64,000 nt of DNA from JALOKP01 sp963800865 (lineage in GTDB: Bacteria; Acidobacteriota; Polarisedimenticolia; J045). The notes below the pieces were generated by a model, which worked only from the letters and a program-made list of their open reading frames with translations, was not told where the DNA came from and did not search any database. Shown piece after piece: positions 28,515-38,039 of this stretch. The stretch is taken from positions 496,001-560,000 of the forward strand of contig CAWDCL010000005.1 in NCBI GenBank assembly GCA_963800865.1, written 5' to 3'. How positions within the stretch are numbered: the first letter of the stretch is position 1; every line of letters begins with the position of its first letter. The position numbers and the translations under genes are program-made.

Positions 28515-29516
28515 CTAGTGGGCCGACTGGTGCGCGACCCCGGCCGGGTCGAGGTCCGGGACCGACCAGTTCGTGTGGGGCGGGCGGTTCAGGACGAACC
28601 AGTTCCAGACCAGGGCCCGGTAGGTCACCGGCTGGAGGCCGATCTCGCGGTAGAACGGGCGCAGCATCAGGTGCAGCCGGCGCAGGCGGTAGAACGGCAC
28701 CCGCGGGAAGTAGTGGTGCTCGAGGTGATAGGCCGACCAGAGGTAAGCCACGTCCCAGAAGCGCGACGGCTTGATCAGGGTCGACCACTTCGCGGGGTCG
28801 GCGGGATCGATGTTGTAGTGCTGGCCGAGGCGGTTGAGCGTGAACGCCACCGGGAAGACGACGAAGTACGGCACCATGTAGACCTTGAACGCGATCCACC
28901 AGCCGGCGAAGACGCCGATCGCGAGCAGGATTCCCAGCTGGCCGAGGATCGTGACGGTGCGCTCGATCCGGATCGTCTTCTGCAGCTCCGGCGGATAGGT
29001 CGCCGTCTCGCGCGCCGCGGCGCGGAAGTAGATGAAGAACAGCGCCGGCGTCATGTAGAGCGCCTTGTACCAGCGCGCGTTGCGCTTCGGCGAGAGGTGG
29101 TGGCGCTTCGGGTCGGCCTCGCCGTCGCCGAGCTGGGCGTGGTGATCCAGGTGCCACTTCGTGAACTGCGTGCGCGAGATGCCCGAGGGAAACGCGTAGG
29201 CCAGCCCCAGCAGCGAATTCGCGCGCGTCTGCTTCTTCGTGAAGACGGCGTCGTGCACGACCTCGTGCAGCATCACCGTGAAGTTGAAGAAGGTGAAGCC
29301 CAGCACGATCGAGAACGGCAGCCACTGCCACCACGTGTCGAACAGCGCGGCCCCGGTCATGCAGACCGCGATCAGCAGGAGCTGCCAGCCGAAGACCGCC
29401 ATGTGCGCCACCGGGCTGGTCCGGTGCAGCTCGCGCAGCGCGTCCTGCGGGATCGCCTTCGCCAGGGCGCGGCGCAGGTCGACGGAGGCGGCGGCGTAGT
29501 GGGACGGCTGGCTCAC
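28515..29516 (-). CDS. Membrane fatty acid desaturase
   Basis: A 333-residue di-iron desaturase. All three His boxes are present: HEVVHDAVF (HxxxH), HLDHHAQ (HxxHH) and HLEHHYFP (HxxHH). They lie between hydrophobic helices such as LLLIAVCMTGAALFD and LGILLAIGVFAGWWIAFKVYMVPYFVVFPVAF. It introduces double bonds into acyl chains, or hydroxylates a related lipid, using electrons from a ferredoxin. A ferredoxin-NADP reductase gene lies 135 bp upstream on the same strand, and together they could form the electron path. The 135-bp gap holds no clear terminator. Substrate position cannot be told. Confidence 0.9.
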   Translation of the reverse strand: MSQPSHYAAASVDLRRALAKAIPQDALRELHRTSPVAHMAVFGWQLLLIAVCMTGAALFDTWWQWLPFSIVLGFTFFNFTVMLHEVVHDAVFTKKQTRANSLLGLAYAFPSGISRTQFTKWHLDHHAQLGDGEADPKRHHLSPKRNARWYKALYMTPALFFIYFRAAARETATYPPELQKTIRIERTVTILGQLGILLAIGVFAGWWIAFKVYMVPYFVVFPVAFTLNRLGQHYNIDPADPAKWSTLIKPSRFWDVAYLWSAYHLEHHYFPRVPFYRLRRLHLMLRPFYREIGLQPVTYRALVWNWFVLNRPPHTNWSVPDLDPAGVAHQSAH

Positions 29517-29651
29517 GCGGGCAGGTCCTCTCTCGGCTGGTGAACGTACCGCGGACGGCGCCGCGGTCCAGTCCGACTCGACCGGGCAGGCGTCCTTCCG
29601 CGGATTGTAGCGGGCGCCGGCGATTCGGCCAGCGGCGGCCGGCGCCGCAAC

Positions 29652-30467
29652 TTACCAGTACTTTTCGGTGTGGACCTCCCCGGGCGCCTTCTTCGAGTGC
29701 TCCCGGAAGCCCTGCGCGGCGAGGATCGGGAGGATCGTCTCGATCATCTTCGGGTTGCCGCAGACGAAGATGTGGGTGTCCTCCGGCCGCGGCTCCCGGC
29801 CCCACGCCTCGGCGACGAGGCCGCGCTCCCAGAGGTGCTGGACGTAGCCGCGGTGTCCGGCCCACGGGACCGGCTCGGCGTCCGGGGCCGAGATCGCCGG
29901 GAGGTAGGCGAGGTTCTTCGACAGCCGCTGCATCGTCTGCAGCTCGGACCGGTAGCCGAGATCCCAGGAGTGCCGGGCCCCGTGCAGGACCGCGAAACGG
30001 GCCCCGGCCCGCACGTCGAGCTCGGTGCGCAGCATCGAGACGTACGGCGCGAGCCCGGTGCCGGTCGCGATCAGGACGAGGTTCCGCCCGGCCGGGACCT
30101 CCCGCAGCGTGAACGTCCCGACGATCCGCGGCGCGAGCCAGATCGGCGAGCCCGAGGCGAGCATCCAGAGGCGCGGCGTCAGCGTGCCGGAGGTCACGAG
30201 CGAGATGTAGAGCTCGAGGTACTCCTTCGCGACCGACGACGAGGCCACCGAGTAGGCCCGCTTGATCAGCTTGTCCGGCGGGGGCGGCTCCGCCTCGATA
30301 TCGCACCCGGGCAGCCGCGGCGCCAGGGGCGGCAGCCCGATCGTGCCGTACTGCCCGGGCAGGAAGTCGGGCAGCTCCCATCCGCGCGGCGCGACGCGCA
30401 GGATCATCAGGACCGGAGACAGGTCCTCGCGGTGCAGAACGACCGCGTTGGGTTCCTCGATCGGCAC
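29652..30467 (-). CDS. fpr: Ferredoxin--NADP(+) reductase
   Basis: A 271-residue FNR. The FAD-binding motif is KRAYSVASS (RxYS), the NADP phosphate loop is LIATGTGLAPYVSML, and the C-terminal CGNPKMIETI block and final tyrosine-tryptophan (TEKYW) match bacterial FNRs. It exchanges electrons between NADPH and ferredoxin or flavodoxin. It lies just upstream of the desaturase gene in the same direction and diverges from cstA across about 97 bp. Confidence 0.9.
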   Translation of the reverse strand: MPIEEPNAVVLHREDLSPVLMILRVAPRGWELPDFLPGQYGTIGLPPLAPRLPGCDIEAEPPPPDKLIKRAYSVASSSVAKEYLELYISLVTSGTLTPRLWMLASGSPIWLAPRIVGTFTLREVPAGRNLVLIATGTGLAPYVSMLRTELDVRAGARFAVLHGARHSWDLGYRSELQTMQRLSKNLAYLPAISAPDAEPVPWAGHRGYVQHLWERGLVAEAWGREPRPEDTHIFVCGNPKMIETILPILAAQGFREHSKKAPGEVHTEKYW

Positions 30468-30564
30468 GGCGGCATTCTACCCGCCCGCGTGCGGCGCGGG
30501 GCCCCGCGCGCGGCCGTCCGGCAGCCGGCCCATCGGACCGCGCGCTGGTGTACATTCCCCCGCC

Positions 30565-32625
30565 ATGGCGCCCTTTCGCTGGCTGGTCTGGGTCGCGGTC
30601 GCGCTGACCGGCGCGGCCGCCTTCGCGGCGGTGGCCTTCGCGCGCGCCGAACCGGTCTCCGCGGCCTACATCGTGATCGCGGCGGTCTGCACGTACGCGA
30701 TCGCCTATCGCTTCTACTCGCACTTCATCGCCTTCCGGGTCCTGCGGCTCAGCGACACCAACGTCACGCCGGCGGTGCGCCACAACGACGGCCACGACTT
30801 CGTGCCGACCAACCGCTGGGTCGTCTTCGGCCACCATTTCGCGGCGATCGCGGGGCCGGGACCGCTGATCGGTCCGATTCTCGCGGCGCAGTTCGGCTAC
30901 CTGCCGGGGACGATCTGGATCCTGATCGGCGGCGTCCTCGGCGGCGCGGTGCAGGACTTCATCGTGCTCGTGATGAGCACGCGCCGCGACGGTCGTTCGC
31001 TGGCCAAGCTGGCCCGCGACTATCTCGGCCCGTGGGGCGCGATCGCCGGGACGATCGGGATCCTGCTGATCATGATCATCCTGATCGCGGTGCTGGGGCT
31101 GGTGGTGGTCAACGCGCTGGCCGAGAGCCCCTGGGGCCTCTTCACCGTCGGGATGACGATCCCGATCGCGATGGGGATGGGGCTGATCATGCGCGGCGGC
31201 CACGGGCGCGAGGTCTGGATCGCGACCTCGATCGGGCTGGTCTTCCTGCTCGCCGCGCTGTGGGGCGGGCACTGGATCTCGGTCCACCCGGCGCTCGGTC
31301 CGGCTTTCACGCTGGCGCGGCTGCCGCTGGCCTGGCTCGTGATCGCCTACGGCCTGGCGGCCTCGATCCTGCCGGTCTGGCTGCTGCTCGCACCGCGCGA
31401 CTACCTGTCGACCTTCGTCAAGCTGGGGACGGTCTTCCTGCTGGCGATCGGGATCCTCGCGGTGCGCCCCGAGCTGCACCTGCCGGCGATCACCCGCTTC
31501 GCCGACGGCTCGGGGCCGATCTTCGGCGGGACGATCTTCCCGTTCTGCTTCATCACGATCGCCTGCGGCGCGATCTCGGGCTTCCACTCGCTGATCGCCT
31601 CCGGCACCACGCCCAAGCTGCTCGAGCGCGAGACCGACGCGCGCTTCATCGGCTACGGCGCGATGCTGCTGGAGAGCTTCGTCGCGATCATGGCGATGAT
31701 CGCCGCCGCCTCGCTCCCGCCGGGCGAATACTTCGCGATCAACACCGCCAAGCCGCTCGAGTGGATCACCCAGCAGGGCTTCCCGGTCACGGCCGAGCAG
31801 ATGCAGCTGCTGGCCGAACGCGTCGGCGAGAAGACCGTCCAGGCCCGCACCGGCGGCGCGCCGTGCCTGGCGGTGGGGATGGCCGAGATCTTCCACCGCT
31901 TCCTCGGCGGCGAGGCGCTGGCCGCGCTCTGGTACCACTTCGCGATCATGTTCGAGGCGCTGTTCATCCTGACCACGCTCGACGCGGGGACGCGCGTCGG
32001 GCGCTACATCCTGCAGGACGCCCTGCTGCGGGTCGCGCCGAAGCTGGCCGGGACGGGGTGGGGCCCGAACGTGATCACCAGCACGCTGTTCGTCTCGGCC
32101 TGGGGCTACTTCGTGATCGCCGGGGTGATCGACCCGCACGGCGGGATCCGCGCGCTGTGGCCGCTGTTCGGGATCGCCAACCAGCTGCTCGCGGCGACGG
32201 CGCTGACGATCGCCACGACGATCCTGCTGCGGACGGGAAAGAAGCGGTACGCCTGGGTCACCGGGATCCCCCTGGCCTGGCTGCTGGCGGTGACGATGAC
32301 CGCCGGGACCGAGTACGTCTTCCACCCCGACCCGCGGATCGGCTTTCTCGCCAAGGCCAGCGCCATGGCCAGCGGCGCGCTCCCGGTGGACGCGGCGACG
32401 AAAGGGATCCAGGTCTTCAACGCGCGGCTCGACGCCTTCCTGGCGCTCGTCTTCCTGGTGCTGGTCGCGACGGTGGTCCTGTCCGCGGTGCGGCAGTGGC
32501 TCCGGATCCTGCGCGGCGGGCTGGCGCTGGAGCCGGACCCGCCGGTGCCCTGGACCGGCGGCGCCGCGGCGCCGGCGGCGTGGGGCGACGTGCCGCGCTC
32601 CGCGGGGGGCCCGCGCTGCTGCTGA
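30565..32625 (+). CDS. cstA: Carbon starvation protein A (pyruvate/peptide carrier family)
   Basis: A 686-residue CstA with many hydrophobic helices. Family blocks include DTNVTPAVRHNDGHDFVPTN, FGHHFAAIAGPGPLIGPILAAQFGYLPG, GGAVQDFIVLVMSTRRDGRSLAKLAR and TLDAGTRVGRYILQD. CstA-type carriers import pyruvate or peptides when carbon is short. The ATG at 30565 gives the usual family N-terminus. The gene converges on the sulfatase with 12 bp between stops. No second small CstA-associated ORF is seen. Confidence 0.93.
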   Translation: MAPFRWLVWVAVALTGAAAFAAVAFARAEPVSAAYIVIAAVCTYAIAYRFYSHFIAFRVLRLSDTNVTPAVRHNDGHDFVPTNRWVVFGHHFAAIAGPGPLIGPILAAQFGYLPGTIWILIGGVLGGAVQDFIVLVMSTRRDGRSLAKLARDYLGPWGAIAGTIGILLIMIILIAVLGLVVVNALAESPWGLFTVGMTIPIAMGMGLIMRGGHGREVWIATSIGLVFLLAALWGGHWISVHPALGPAFTLARLPLAWLVIAYGLAASILPVWLLLAPRDYLSTFVKLGTVFLLAIGILAVRPELHLPAITRFADGSGPIFGGTIFPFCFITIACGAISGFHSLIASGTTPKLLERETDARFIGYGAMLLESFVAIMAMIAAASLPPGEYFAINTAKPLEWITQQGFPVTAEQMQLLAERVGEKTVQARTGGAPCLAVGMAEIFHRFLGGEALAALWYHFAIMFEALFILTTLDAGTRVGRYILQDALLRVAPKLAGTGWGPNVITSTLFVSAWGYFVIAGVIDPHGGIRALWPLFGIANQLLAATALTIATTILLRTGKKRYAWVTGIPLAWLLAVTMTAGTEYVFHPDPRIGFLAKASAMASGALPVDAATKGIQVFNARLDAFLALVFLVLVATVVLSAVRQWLRILRGGLALEPDPPVPWTGGAAAPAAWGDVPRSAGGPRCC

Positions 32626-32637
32626 CGGGGCCGCGCG

Positions 32638-34653
32638 CTACTTCACGTACCCGAGCGCCTCGAGCTGCTTGAGCTGGTCGACCGAGATGTCCTCGAGCGC
32701 GAGCCGCTTGGGGTGGCGGCCGGCCGGAGCGGACGCCTCCCAGCGCGCGAGCGGCGGCTCGAGCCCGGCCACCAGGTCCGGGCGCGACCGGTAGAGGTTC
32801 TTCGTCTCGCCCGGGTCGGCCTCGAGGTCGTACAGCTCCCACGTCTCGTTCGCCCCCGGACCCTCGTGCGCGGCCCACCAGAGCCGCTGCACCCCCTTGC
32901 GGGTGAGGAGCGACCCGGGCCGGAACGCGCTGCCGGGCAGCGCCGTGCCGCGCGGGTTGAAGATCAGCTTGTGCCGCTCGTCGCTGGCGACGAGCGAGAG
33001 CGAGTCGACGGTGGAGCCTTCCTCGGCGAAGACATGGCGCGAGGCGGGCGCGCCCTCCTCGCCGAGCAGGAGCGGCCAGAGGCTCTGCCCCTCGTAGGTC
33101 GGCGACCGCGACACGCCGACGGCAGCCAGGATCGTCGGCGCCAGGTCGGTCGTCTCGACCGCGGTCTCGACCACGCGCGGCCCGGTGATCGCCTTCGGGT
33201 AGCGGACGATCAGGGGGATGTGGAGCGATGTGTCGTAAGGCGCCTTGCCGTGGGCGAAGAAGATCAGGTGCTCGGTCATGCTCTCGCCATGGTCGGCGGT
33301 GAGGATGACCAGCGTGTCGTCGCGCAGGCCGAGGCGATCGACGGCGTCGAGCAGCCGCCCGATCTCGGCGTCGGTGAAGGCGATCTCCTCGTCGTAGCGC
33401 GCGATGTAGAGGTCCACGTCGCGCGAACCGTTCTCGATCACCGCCGGGGCGTTGATCTCGCCGAAGGCGGTGTTCCCGAGCGGGGGCCGCAGGTCCTTGT
33501 GGCGCCCGTAGAGCGCGTCGCCGACGAAGCGGTCCCGGTAGGAGGCGGGCGGGATGTAGGGCGCGTGGGGATCGACGTAGTGCAGGTAGAGGAAGAACGG
33601 CTCGGCGCCGTGCCGTTCGAGCCACGGGATCGCGGTGTCGGTCACCTCGTCCGCGGTCGCGTGCAGCTCCCCGTTGCCCAGCTCGACGTAGTCCTCGTAC
33701 CCCTGCTGGAAGTTGAAGACGTGGGACAGGTTGGCGTTGGTGATGATCCCGCCGGTGCGCCAGCCACGCGGGCCGAGGATCTCCGGCAGCGTCAGCGCTT
33801 CGTCGGGCAGGACGGAGCGGACGTCGAGCAGCCCGTGGGTGTGCGGATAGGTCCCCGTGGTGATCGTGGCGACGCTGGGACTGGTGCGGCCCTTCTGCGC
33901 CAGCGTGCGCGCGAAGCGCACCCCCTCGCGCGCGAAGGCGTCGATCCGCGGGCTCGTCGCGCGGGCGTAGCCGTAGGACGACAGGTGATCGGCGCGCAGC
34001 GTGTCGATCACGATCAGGAGGACGTTGCGGGCGACCGGGAACGAGGGCGGCGTCTCCACGGCCGTGGACTTCGGGGCGGCGGACGGGGTGCCGGCGGGCG
34101 GCGCTGCAGCGGCCCCCGGAGGACGCGGCGCGGCGGGGAAGAGGGCTGCGAGCGCCACGCCGGCCAGGGCGAGCGCAGCGGCGGGCGGCGCGAGGCGCTG
34201 CGCGCGGGTGCGGAGCGCGGGACCGCCTGCGAGCCATGCCGCCGCGGCCGCGATCGCCAGCGCGGCCAGCCCGGCGACGATCCAGCCGGGGAGCCTGGGG
34301 AAACTCGCGCCGGCGACGAGGCCGCGGCCACAGGCGCCGCTCGCCAGGACGATCGCGGCGACTTCCAGCGCCCGCCGCGGCGCTGCGGCGGCCGGCCAGG
34401 CGAGTGCGAGCCAGGAGAAGACGAGCCCGAGGCCCAGGCCGACGAGGGCCCCCGCGGCCACCCCGAGCGCCACGGCGTACCCGGCCAGCAGCAGGTTCCA
34501 GCCCGGCCCATCGAGGATGCCGCCGCGGTAGAACCCGAGGATCGCGCCGACACCGAGCGACACGAAGCCGCCCGCGAAGGCGCCCGCCGCGACCGTCCCT
34601 GAGACCAGTTCTCGCGCTGCGGGAACTCGCCATCCCCTATCGAACTTGTTCAC
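32638..34653 (-). CDS. Membrane-anchored sulfatase-like hydrolase
   Basis: About 671 residues from the GTG at 34653. Five or so N-terminal hydrophobic helices cover residues 15-185. A sulfatase/alkaline-phosphatase fold follows: VLLIVIDTLRADHLSSYGYA (metal-binding Asp), KGRTSPSVATITTGTYPHTHG, LYLHYVDPHAPY, VILTADHGESMTEH and FLYDLEADPGETKN-type ending. The nucleophile motif reads T-S-P-S, so Thr replaces the Cys or Ser that becomes formylglycine in true sulfatases. This suggests a phosphotransferase or a different esterase. The tail SVDQLKQLEALGYVK is typical of acidobacterial-type family members. Confidence 0.8.
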   Translation of the reverse strand: MNKFDRGWRVPAARELVSGTVAAGAFAGGFVSLGVGAILGFYRGGILDGPGWNLLLAGYAVALGVAAGALVGLGLGLVFSWLALAWPAAAAPRRALEVAAIVLASGACGRGLVAGASFPRLPGWIVAGLAALAIAAAAAWLAGGPALRTRAQRLAPPAAALALAGVALAALFPAAPRPPGAAAAPPAGTPSAAPKSTAVETPPSFPVARNVLLIVIDTLRADHLSSYGYARATSPRIDAFAREGVRFARTLAQKGRTSPSVATITTGTYPHTHGLLDVRSVLPDEALTLPEILGPRGWRTGGIITNANLSHVFNFQQGYEDYVELGNGELHATADEVTDTAIPWLERHGAEPFFLYLHYVDPHAPYIPPASYRDRFVGDALYGRHKDLRPPLGNTAFGEINAPAVIENGSRDVDLYIARYDEEIAFTDAEIGRLLDAVDRLGLRDDTLVILTADHGESMTEHLIFFAHGKAPYDTSLHIPLIVRYPKAITGPRVVETAVETTDLAPTILAAVGVSRSPTYEGQSLWPLLLGEEGAPASRHVFAEEGSTVDSLSLVASDERHKLIFNPRGTALPGSAFRPGSLLTRKGVQRLWWAAHEGPGANETWELYDLEADPGETKNLYRSRPDLVAGLEPPLARWEASAPAGRHPKRLALEDISVDQLKQLEALGYVK

Positions 34654-34787
34654 GCGTGGGAGGTTACAGTGCGGCCGAGGGGTGGGCAAACCGTCGCTCG
34701 CGGAGCGGTCGCGCGCTGCCCGGAATCCATGACGGGGCGCCGGGAAGAGCCGCTAGAATCGAATCCCGTGACCGCACAGGACCGGCC

Positions 34788-35966
34788 GTGACCCCCCCCG
34801 CACCCCGACGGCTGCGCGTGCTGCGCGTCGTCAGCCGCCTCGACACCGGCGGGATCGAGATGCGGCTGCTCGACCTGCTGCCACGGCTCGATCCGGCACG
34901 CTTCGAGGTCCAGGTGGTCTCGATCCGCCGGGCCGGGACGGTCGCCGCGCTGCTCGAGGAGCGCGGCGTCCCGGTGACGGTGGTCCGCTGCCACGGCCAC
35001 CTGGCGACCCTCTGGTCGGCCTTCAAGCTGTCGCGCTTCATCCGGACCTTCCGGCCCGACATCGTGCACGGCCACACCCTGGTCCCGTCGCTCTACGCCA
35101 CGCGCGCCGGGCGGATGGCCGGCGTGCCGGTCCGGGTCGCCAACTTCCACAACGTGGGCGAGGCGTTCACCGGCGCGCAGGTCCGCGCGGAGCGGCGCTG
35201 GTCGCCGCGGCGCGACGTCACGCTGCACGTCAGCCGCGCGGTCCACGACGACTACCTGGCGACCTTCACCCCGCCGCTCGACAACGGCCGCGTGATCTAC
35301 AACGGCGTGCACGTCGACCGCTTCCGCGAGCCGCCTTCGCCGGAACTGCGGGCGCGGCTGCTGGACGAGCTGGGGCTCGCGGGGCGGGATCCGGTCCTGA
35401 TGACGGTCGCGCGGATCCACGCGCAGAAGGGGCCCGAGGACCTGCTGGAGGCGTTCGCGCGGGTGCGGGCCGTCCACCCCCGCGCGGCGCTGGCGTGGGT
35501 CGGCGACGGGCCGGCGGCGGCGGCGCTGCGCGAGCGTGCCGGCGCGCTGGGCGTCGCTCAGGACCTGTTCGTCACCGGGATGCGCGAGGACGTGCGCGAC
35601 CTCTACCACCTGGCGACGCTGCACGTCATGGCCTCGCACCGCGAAGGGTTCAGCAACGTGCTGCTCGAGGCGATGGCCGCCGGCCTCCCGCAGGTGGTCA
35701 CCGACGTCGGCGGCAACCGCGAGGCGCTGGGAGAGTCCGGCGCGGGGATCCTGGTGCCGTCTCACCGGCCGGACCTGCTGGGCGAGGCGCTGCTGGCGGT
35801 GCTGGGCGACGGCGCGCGGCTGGCCGCGATGGCCGAGGCAGCGCGCGTGCGCGCCGGGGCGTTCAGCGCGGACGAGCAACTGCGGCAGACCGAGGCGCTG
35901 TACCTCGAGCTGGCGCGGGCGAAGGGCCTGGCGGGCGCGCTCGGCACGCCGGGCGCGGGGAGTTGA
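34788..35966 (+). CDS. GT4 family glycosyltransferase
   Basis: A 392-residue glycosyltransferase with GT-B fold. N-terminal: VSRLDTGGIEMRLLDLLPRL. Middle: DIVHGHTLVPSLYATRAGRMAGVPVRVANFHN. Donor-binding half: RVIYNGVHVDRF, LMTVARIHAQKGPEDLLEAF, ALAWVGDGPAA, and the catalytic-acid motif SHREGFSNVLLEAMAAGLPQVVTDVGGNRE. It transfers a sugar to an envelope glycan or lipid. It starts at GTG and overlaps or abuts the hydroxyproline epimerase gene (3-bp gap, or TTGA overlap), although the two functions are not obviously linked. Confidence 0.9.
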   Translation: MTPPAPRRLRVLRVVSRLDTGGIEMRLLDLLPRLDPARFEVQVVSIRRAGTVAALLEERGVPVTVVRCHGHLATLWSAFKLSRFIRTFRPDIVHGHTLVPSLYATRAGRMAGVPVRVANFHNVGEAFTGAQVRAERRWSPRRDVTLHVSRAVHDDYLATFTPPLDNGRVIYNGVHVDRFREPPSPELRARLLDELGLAGRDPVLMTVARIHAQKGPEDLLEAFARVRAVHPRAALAWVGDGPAAAALRERAGALGVAQDLFVTGMREDVRDLYHLATLHVMASHREGFSNVLLEAMAAGLPQVVTDVGGNREALGESGAGILVPSHRPDLLGEALLAVLGDGARLAAMAEAARVRAGAFSADEQLRQTEALYLELARAKGLAGALGTPGAGS

Positions 35967-35968
35967 TC

Positions 35969-36915
35969 GTGCCCGAAGGGCCGCGCGCGCTCCGGGTCGT
36001 CGATTCGCACACCGGCGGCGAGCCGACGCGCGTCGTCGTCTCCGGCGGCCCGGACCTCCCGCGCGTCCCGCTCGCCGAGTGCCGCGAGATCCTGCGCCGC
36101 GAGCACGACTGGCTGCGCTCGGCGGTGGTCAACGAGCCGCGCGGGTCGGACGTGCTGGTCGGCGCGCTCGTCGTCGCGCCGGTCGACCCGTCGTGCGCGG
36201 CCGGCGTCGTCTTCTTCAACAACGTCGGCTACCTCGGGATGTGCGGCCACGGGACGATCGGGCTGGTCGTGACGCTGGCCCACCTGGGGCGGATCGCGCC
36301 GGGGCGGCACGCGATCGAGACGCCGGTCGGGACGGTGACGGCGGAGCTGCACGCCGACGGCACGGTGTCGGTGCGCAACGTCCCCAGCTACCGCTTCCGG
36401 CGCGGCGTCGCGGTGGACGTCGCCGGCTACGGCAGGATGACGGGCGACGTCGCCTGGGGCGGCAACTGGTTCTTCCTGGTCTCCGACCACGGGCAGGAGC
36501 TCGCGCTCGGCCAACGTCGCGCGGCTGACCGAGTTGCGCGACGCGGATCCGCGAGGCGCTGGAGCGCGAGGGGATCACCGGCGACGACGGCGCCGAGATC
36601 GATCACATCGAGCTGTTCGGCCCCTCGGAGCGCGCCGACAGCCGGAACTTCGTGCTCTGCCCCGGCCTGGCGTACGACCGCTCGCCGTGCGGGACCGGCA
36701 CGAGCGCCAAGCTGGCCTGTCTCGTCGCCGACGGCCGGCTGGCGCCGGGCCGGGAATGGCGGCAGGAGAGCATCGTCGGCAGCGTCTTCACCGGAAGCGT
36801 CGAGGTCGCCGACGGGGCGATCGTCCCCACGATCCGCGGCGCGGCGTTCGTGACCGCCGAGGCGACGCTCGTGCTGGATCCGCGCGACCCGTTCCGGCAC
36901 GGGATCGCCCCGTGA
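35969..36915 (+). CDS. 4-hydroxyproline 2-epimerase (proline racemase family), two frameshifts
   Basis: First enzyme of trans-4-hydroxy-L-proline breakdown: it converts L- to cis-4-hydroxy-D-proline. It has both catalytic cysteines, Cys92 in NVGYLGMCGHGTIG and the second in SPCGTGTSAKLA; dehydratases of the family have Thr in one place, so racemase or epimerase chemistry is favoured. The reading frame breaks twice, at about 36509 (LALG then ANVARLTEL) and about 36543 (RD then RIREALEREG). Each break adds one base, and the span is 3n+2. The GTG at 35969 is used; a TTG at 35963 would overlap the previous stop. Ends GTGA into the next gene. Confidence 0.82.
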
Positions 36916-38039
36916 CGGGCTCCCCTTCCCCGGAGGTCGTCGTCGTCGGGGCGGGGATCGTCGGCGCGGCCTGCGCGTGGGAGCTGGCGCGCGCCGGGGT
37001 GCGCGTCGCCGTGCTCGAGGCCGGGCTCGCCGGCGGCGGCGCGACCGCGGCGGGGATGGGACACGTGGTCGTGCTCGACGACAACGAGCCCGAGTTCCGG
37101 CTGGCGAAGCTGTCGCGCGACCTGTGGGACGCGCTCGCGCCCGGGCTGCCGGAGGGTGCGGAGTTCACGCGCCCCGGCACGCTGTGGGTGGCGGCGGACG
37201 GCGAGGAGCTGGCCGCGGCCGGGCGGCGGTGCGCGGCCTACCGCGCACGCGGCGTGGCGGCGGAGGTGCTGGACGCGCGGCAGCTCGCCGCGGCCGAACC
37301 GCAGCTGCGCGAAGGGCTCGCAGGCGGCTTGCTGGTGCCGGACGACGCCGTCGTCTACCCGCCGTGCGTCGTGCCGTGGCTGCTGGACGAGGCGCGCCGG
37401 CACGGGGCGCAGGTCGAGGAAGGCCGGCGCGTCGCGCGGATCGAGGAGCGCGCCGTGCGCTGCGAGGACGGCTCGCGCCGCGCGGCGCGGTGGATCGTGC
37501 TCGCGACCGGCGTCTTCGCGCCGGAGCTGGCGCCCGGCGTGCCGGTGCGGCGGCGCAAGGGACACCTCGTCATCACCGACCGCTACCCGGGGTTCGTGCG
37601 GCACCAGCTGGTGGAGCTGGGGTACCTGAAGAGCGCGCACACGATGGGCAGCGAGTCGGTCGCGTTCAACGTGCAGCCGCGCCCGACGGGTCAGCTGCTG
37701 ATCGGCTCCTCGCGGCAGCTGGGGGTCGACGACGACGCGATCGACCACCGGCTGCTGGCGCGGATGCTGGAGCGCGCGCTGTCGTACGTCCCCGGGCTCG
37801 CCGGCCTGCACGCGCTCCGCGCCTGGACCGGCTTCCGCGCGGCGACGCCCGACGGCCAGCCGCTGATCGGGCCGTGGCCGGGGAACGACGGGCTGCTGCT
37901 CGCGACCGGTCACGAAGGGCTGGGGATCACGACCGCCTTCGGCACCGCGCGGCTGATCGCCGACCTGGTGCTCGAGCGCACGTCGCCGATCCCGCGCGAG
38001 CCGTACCTGCCGGCGCGCTTTTCGGAGCGGGCGCCGTGA
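36912..38039 (+). CDS. FAD-dependent D-amino-acid (D-hydroxyproline) dehydrogenase, large subunit
   Basis: A 375-residue FAD oxidoreductase of the DadA/glycine oxidase type. The dinucleotide motif VVVGAGIVGAACAWELARAGVRVAVLE is at the N-terminus, then GGGATAAGMGHVV, RRRKGHLVITDRYP and the C-terminal PDGQPLIGP...GHEGLGITTAFGTARL. In hydroxyproline operons this subunit oxidises cis-4-hydroxy-D-proline to 1-pyrroline-4-hydroxy-2-carboxylate, with small 2Fe-2S and FAD/2Fe-2S subunits. The GTG start and its stop both lie in 4-base overlaps with neighbours. Confidence 0.85.
   Translation: MTGSPSPEVVVVGAGIVGAACAWELARAGVRVAVLEAGLAGGGATAAGMGHVVVLDDNEPEFRLAKLSRDLWDALAPGLPEGAEFTRPGTLWVAADGEELAAAGRRCAAYRARGVAAEVLDARQLAAAEPQLREGLAGGLLVPDDAVVYPPCVVPWLLDEARRHGAQVEEGRRVARIEERAVRCEDGSRRAARWIVLATGVFAPELAPGVPVRRRKGHLVITDRYPGFVRHQLVELGYLKSAHTMGSESVAFNVQPRPTGQLLIGSSRQLGVDDDAIDHRLLARMLERALSYVPGLAGLHALRAWTGFRAATPDGQPLIGPWPGNDGLLLATGHEGLGITTAFGTARLIADLVLERTSPIPREPYLPARFSERAP

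Noticed and set aside
28480..32325. A 1281-codon minus-strand frame across cstA and the ferredoxin reductase gene
   Set aside because: It spans several genes on both strands; composition is shadow-like and no start or motif supports it.
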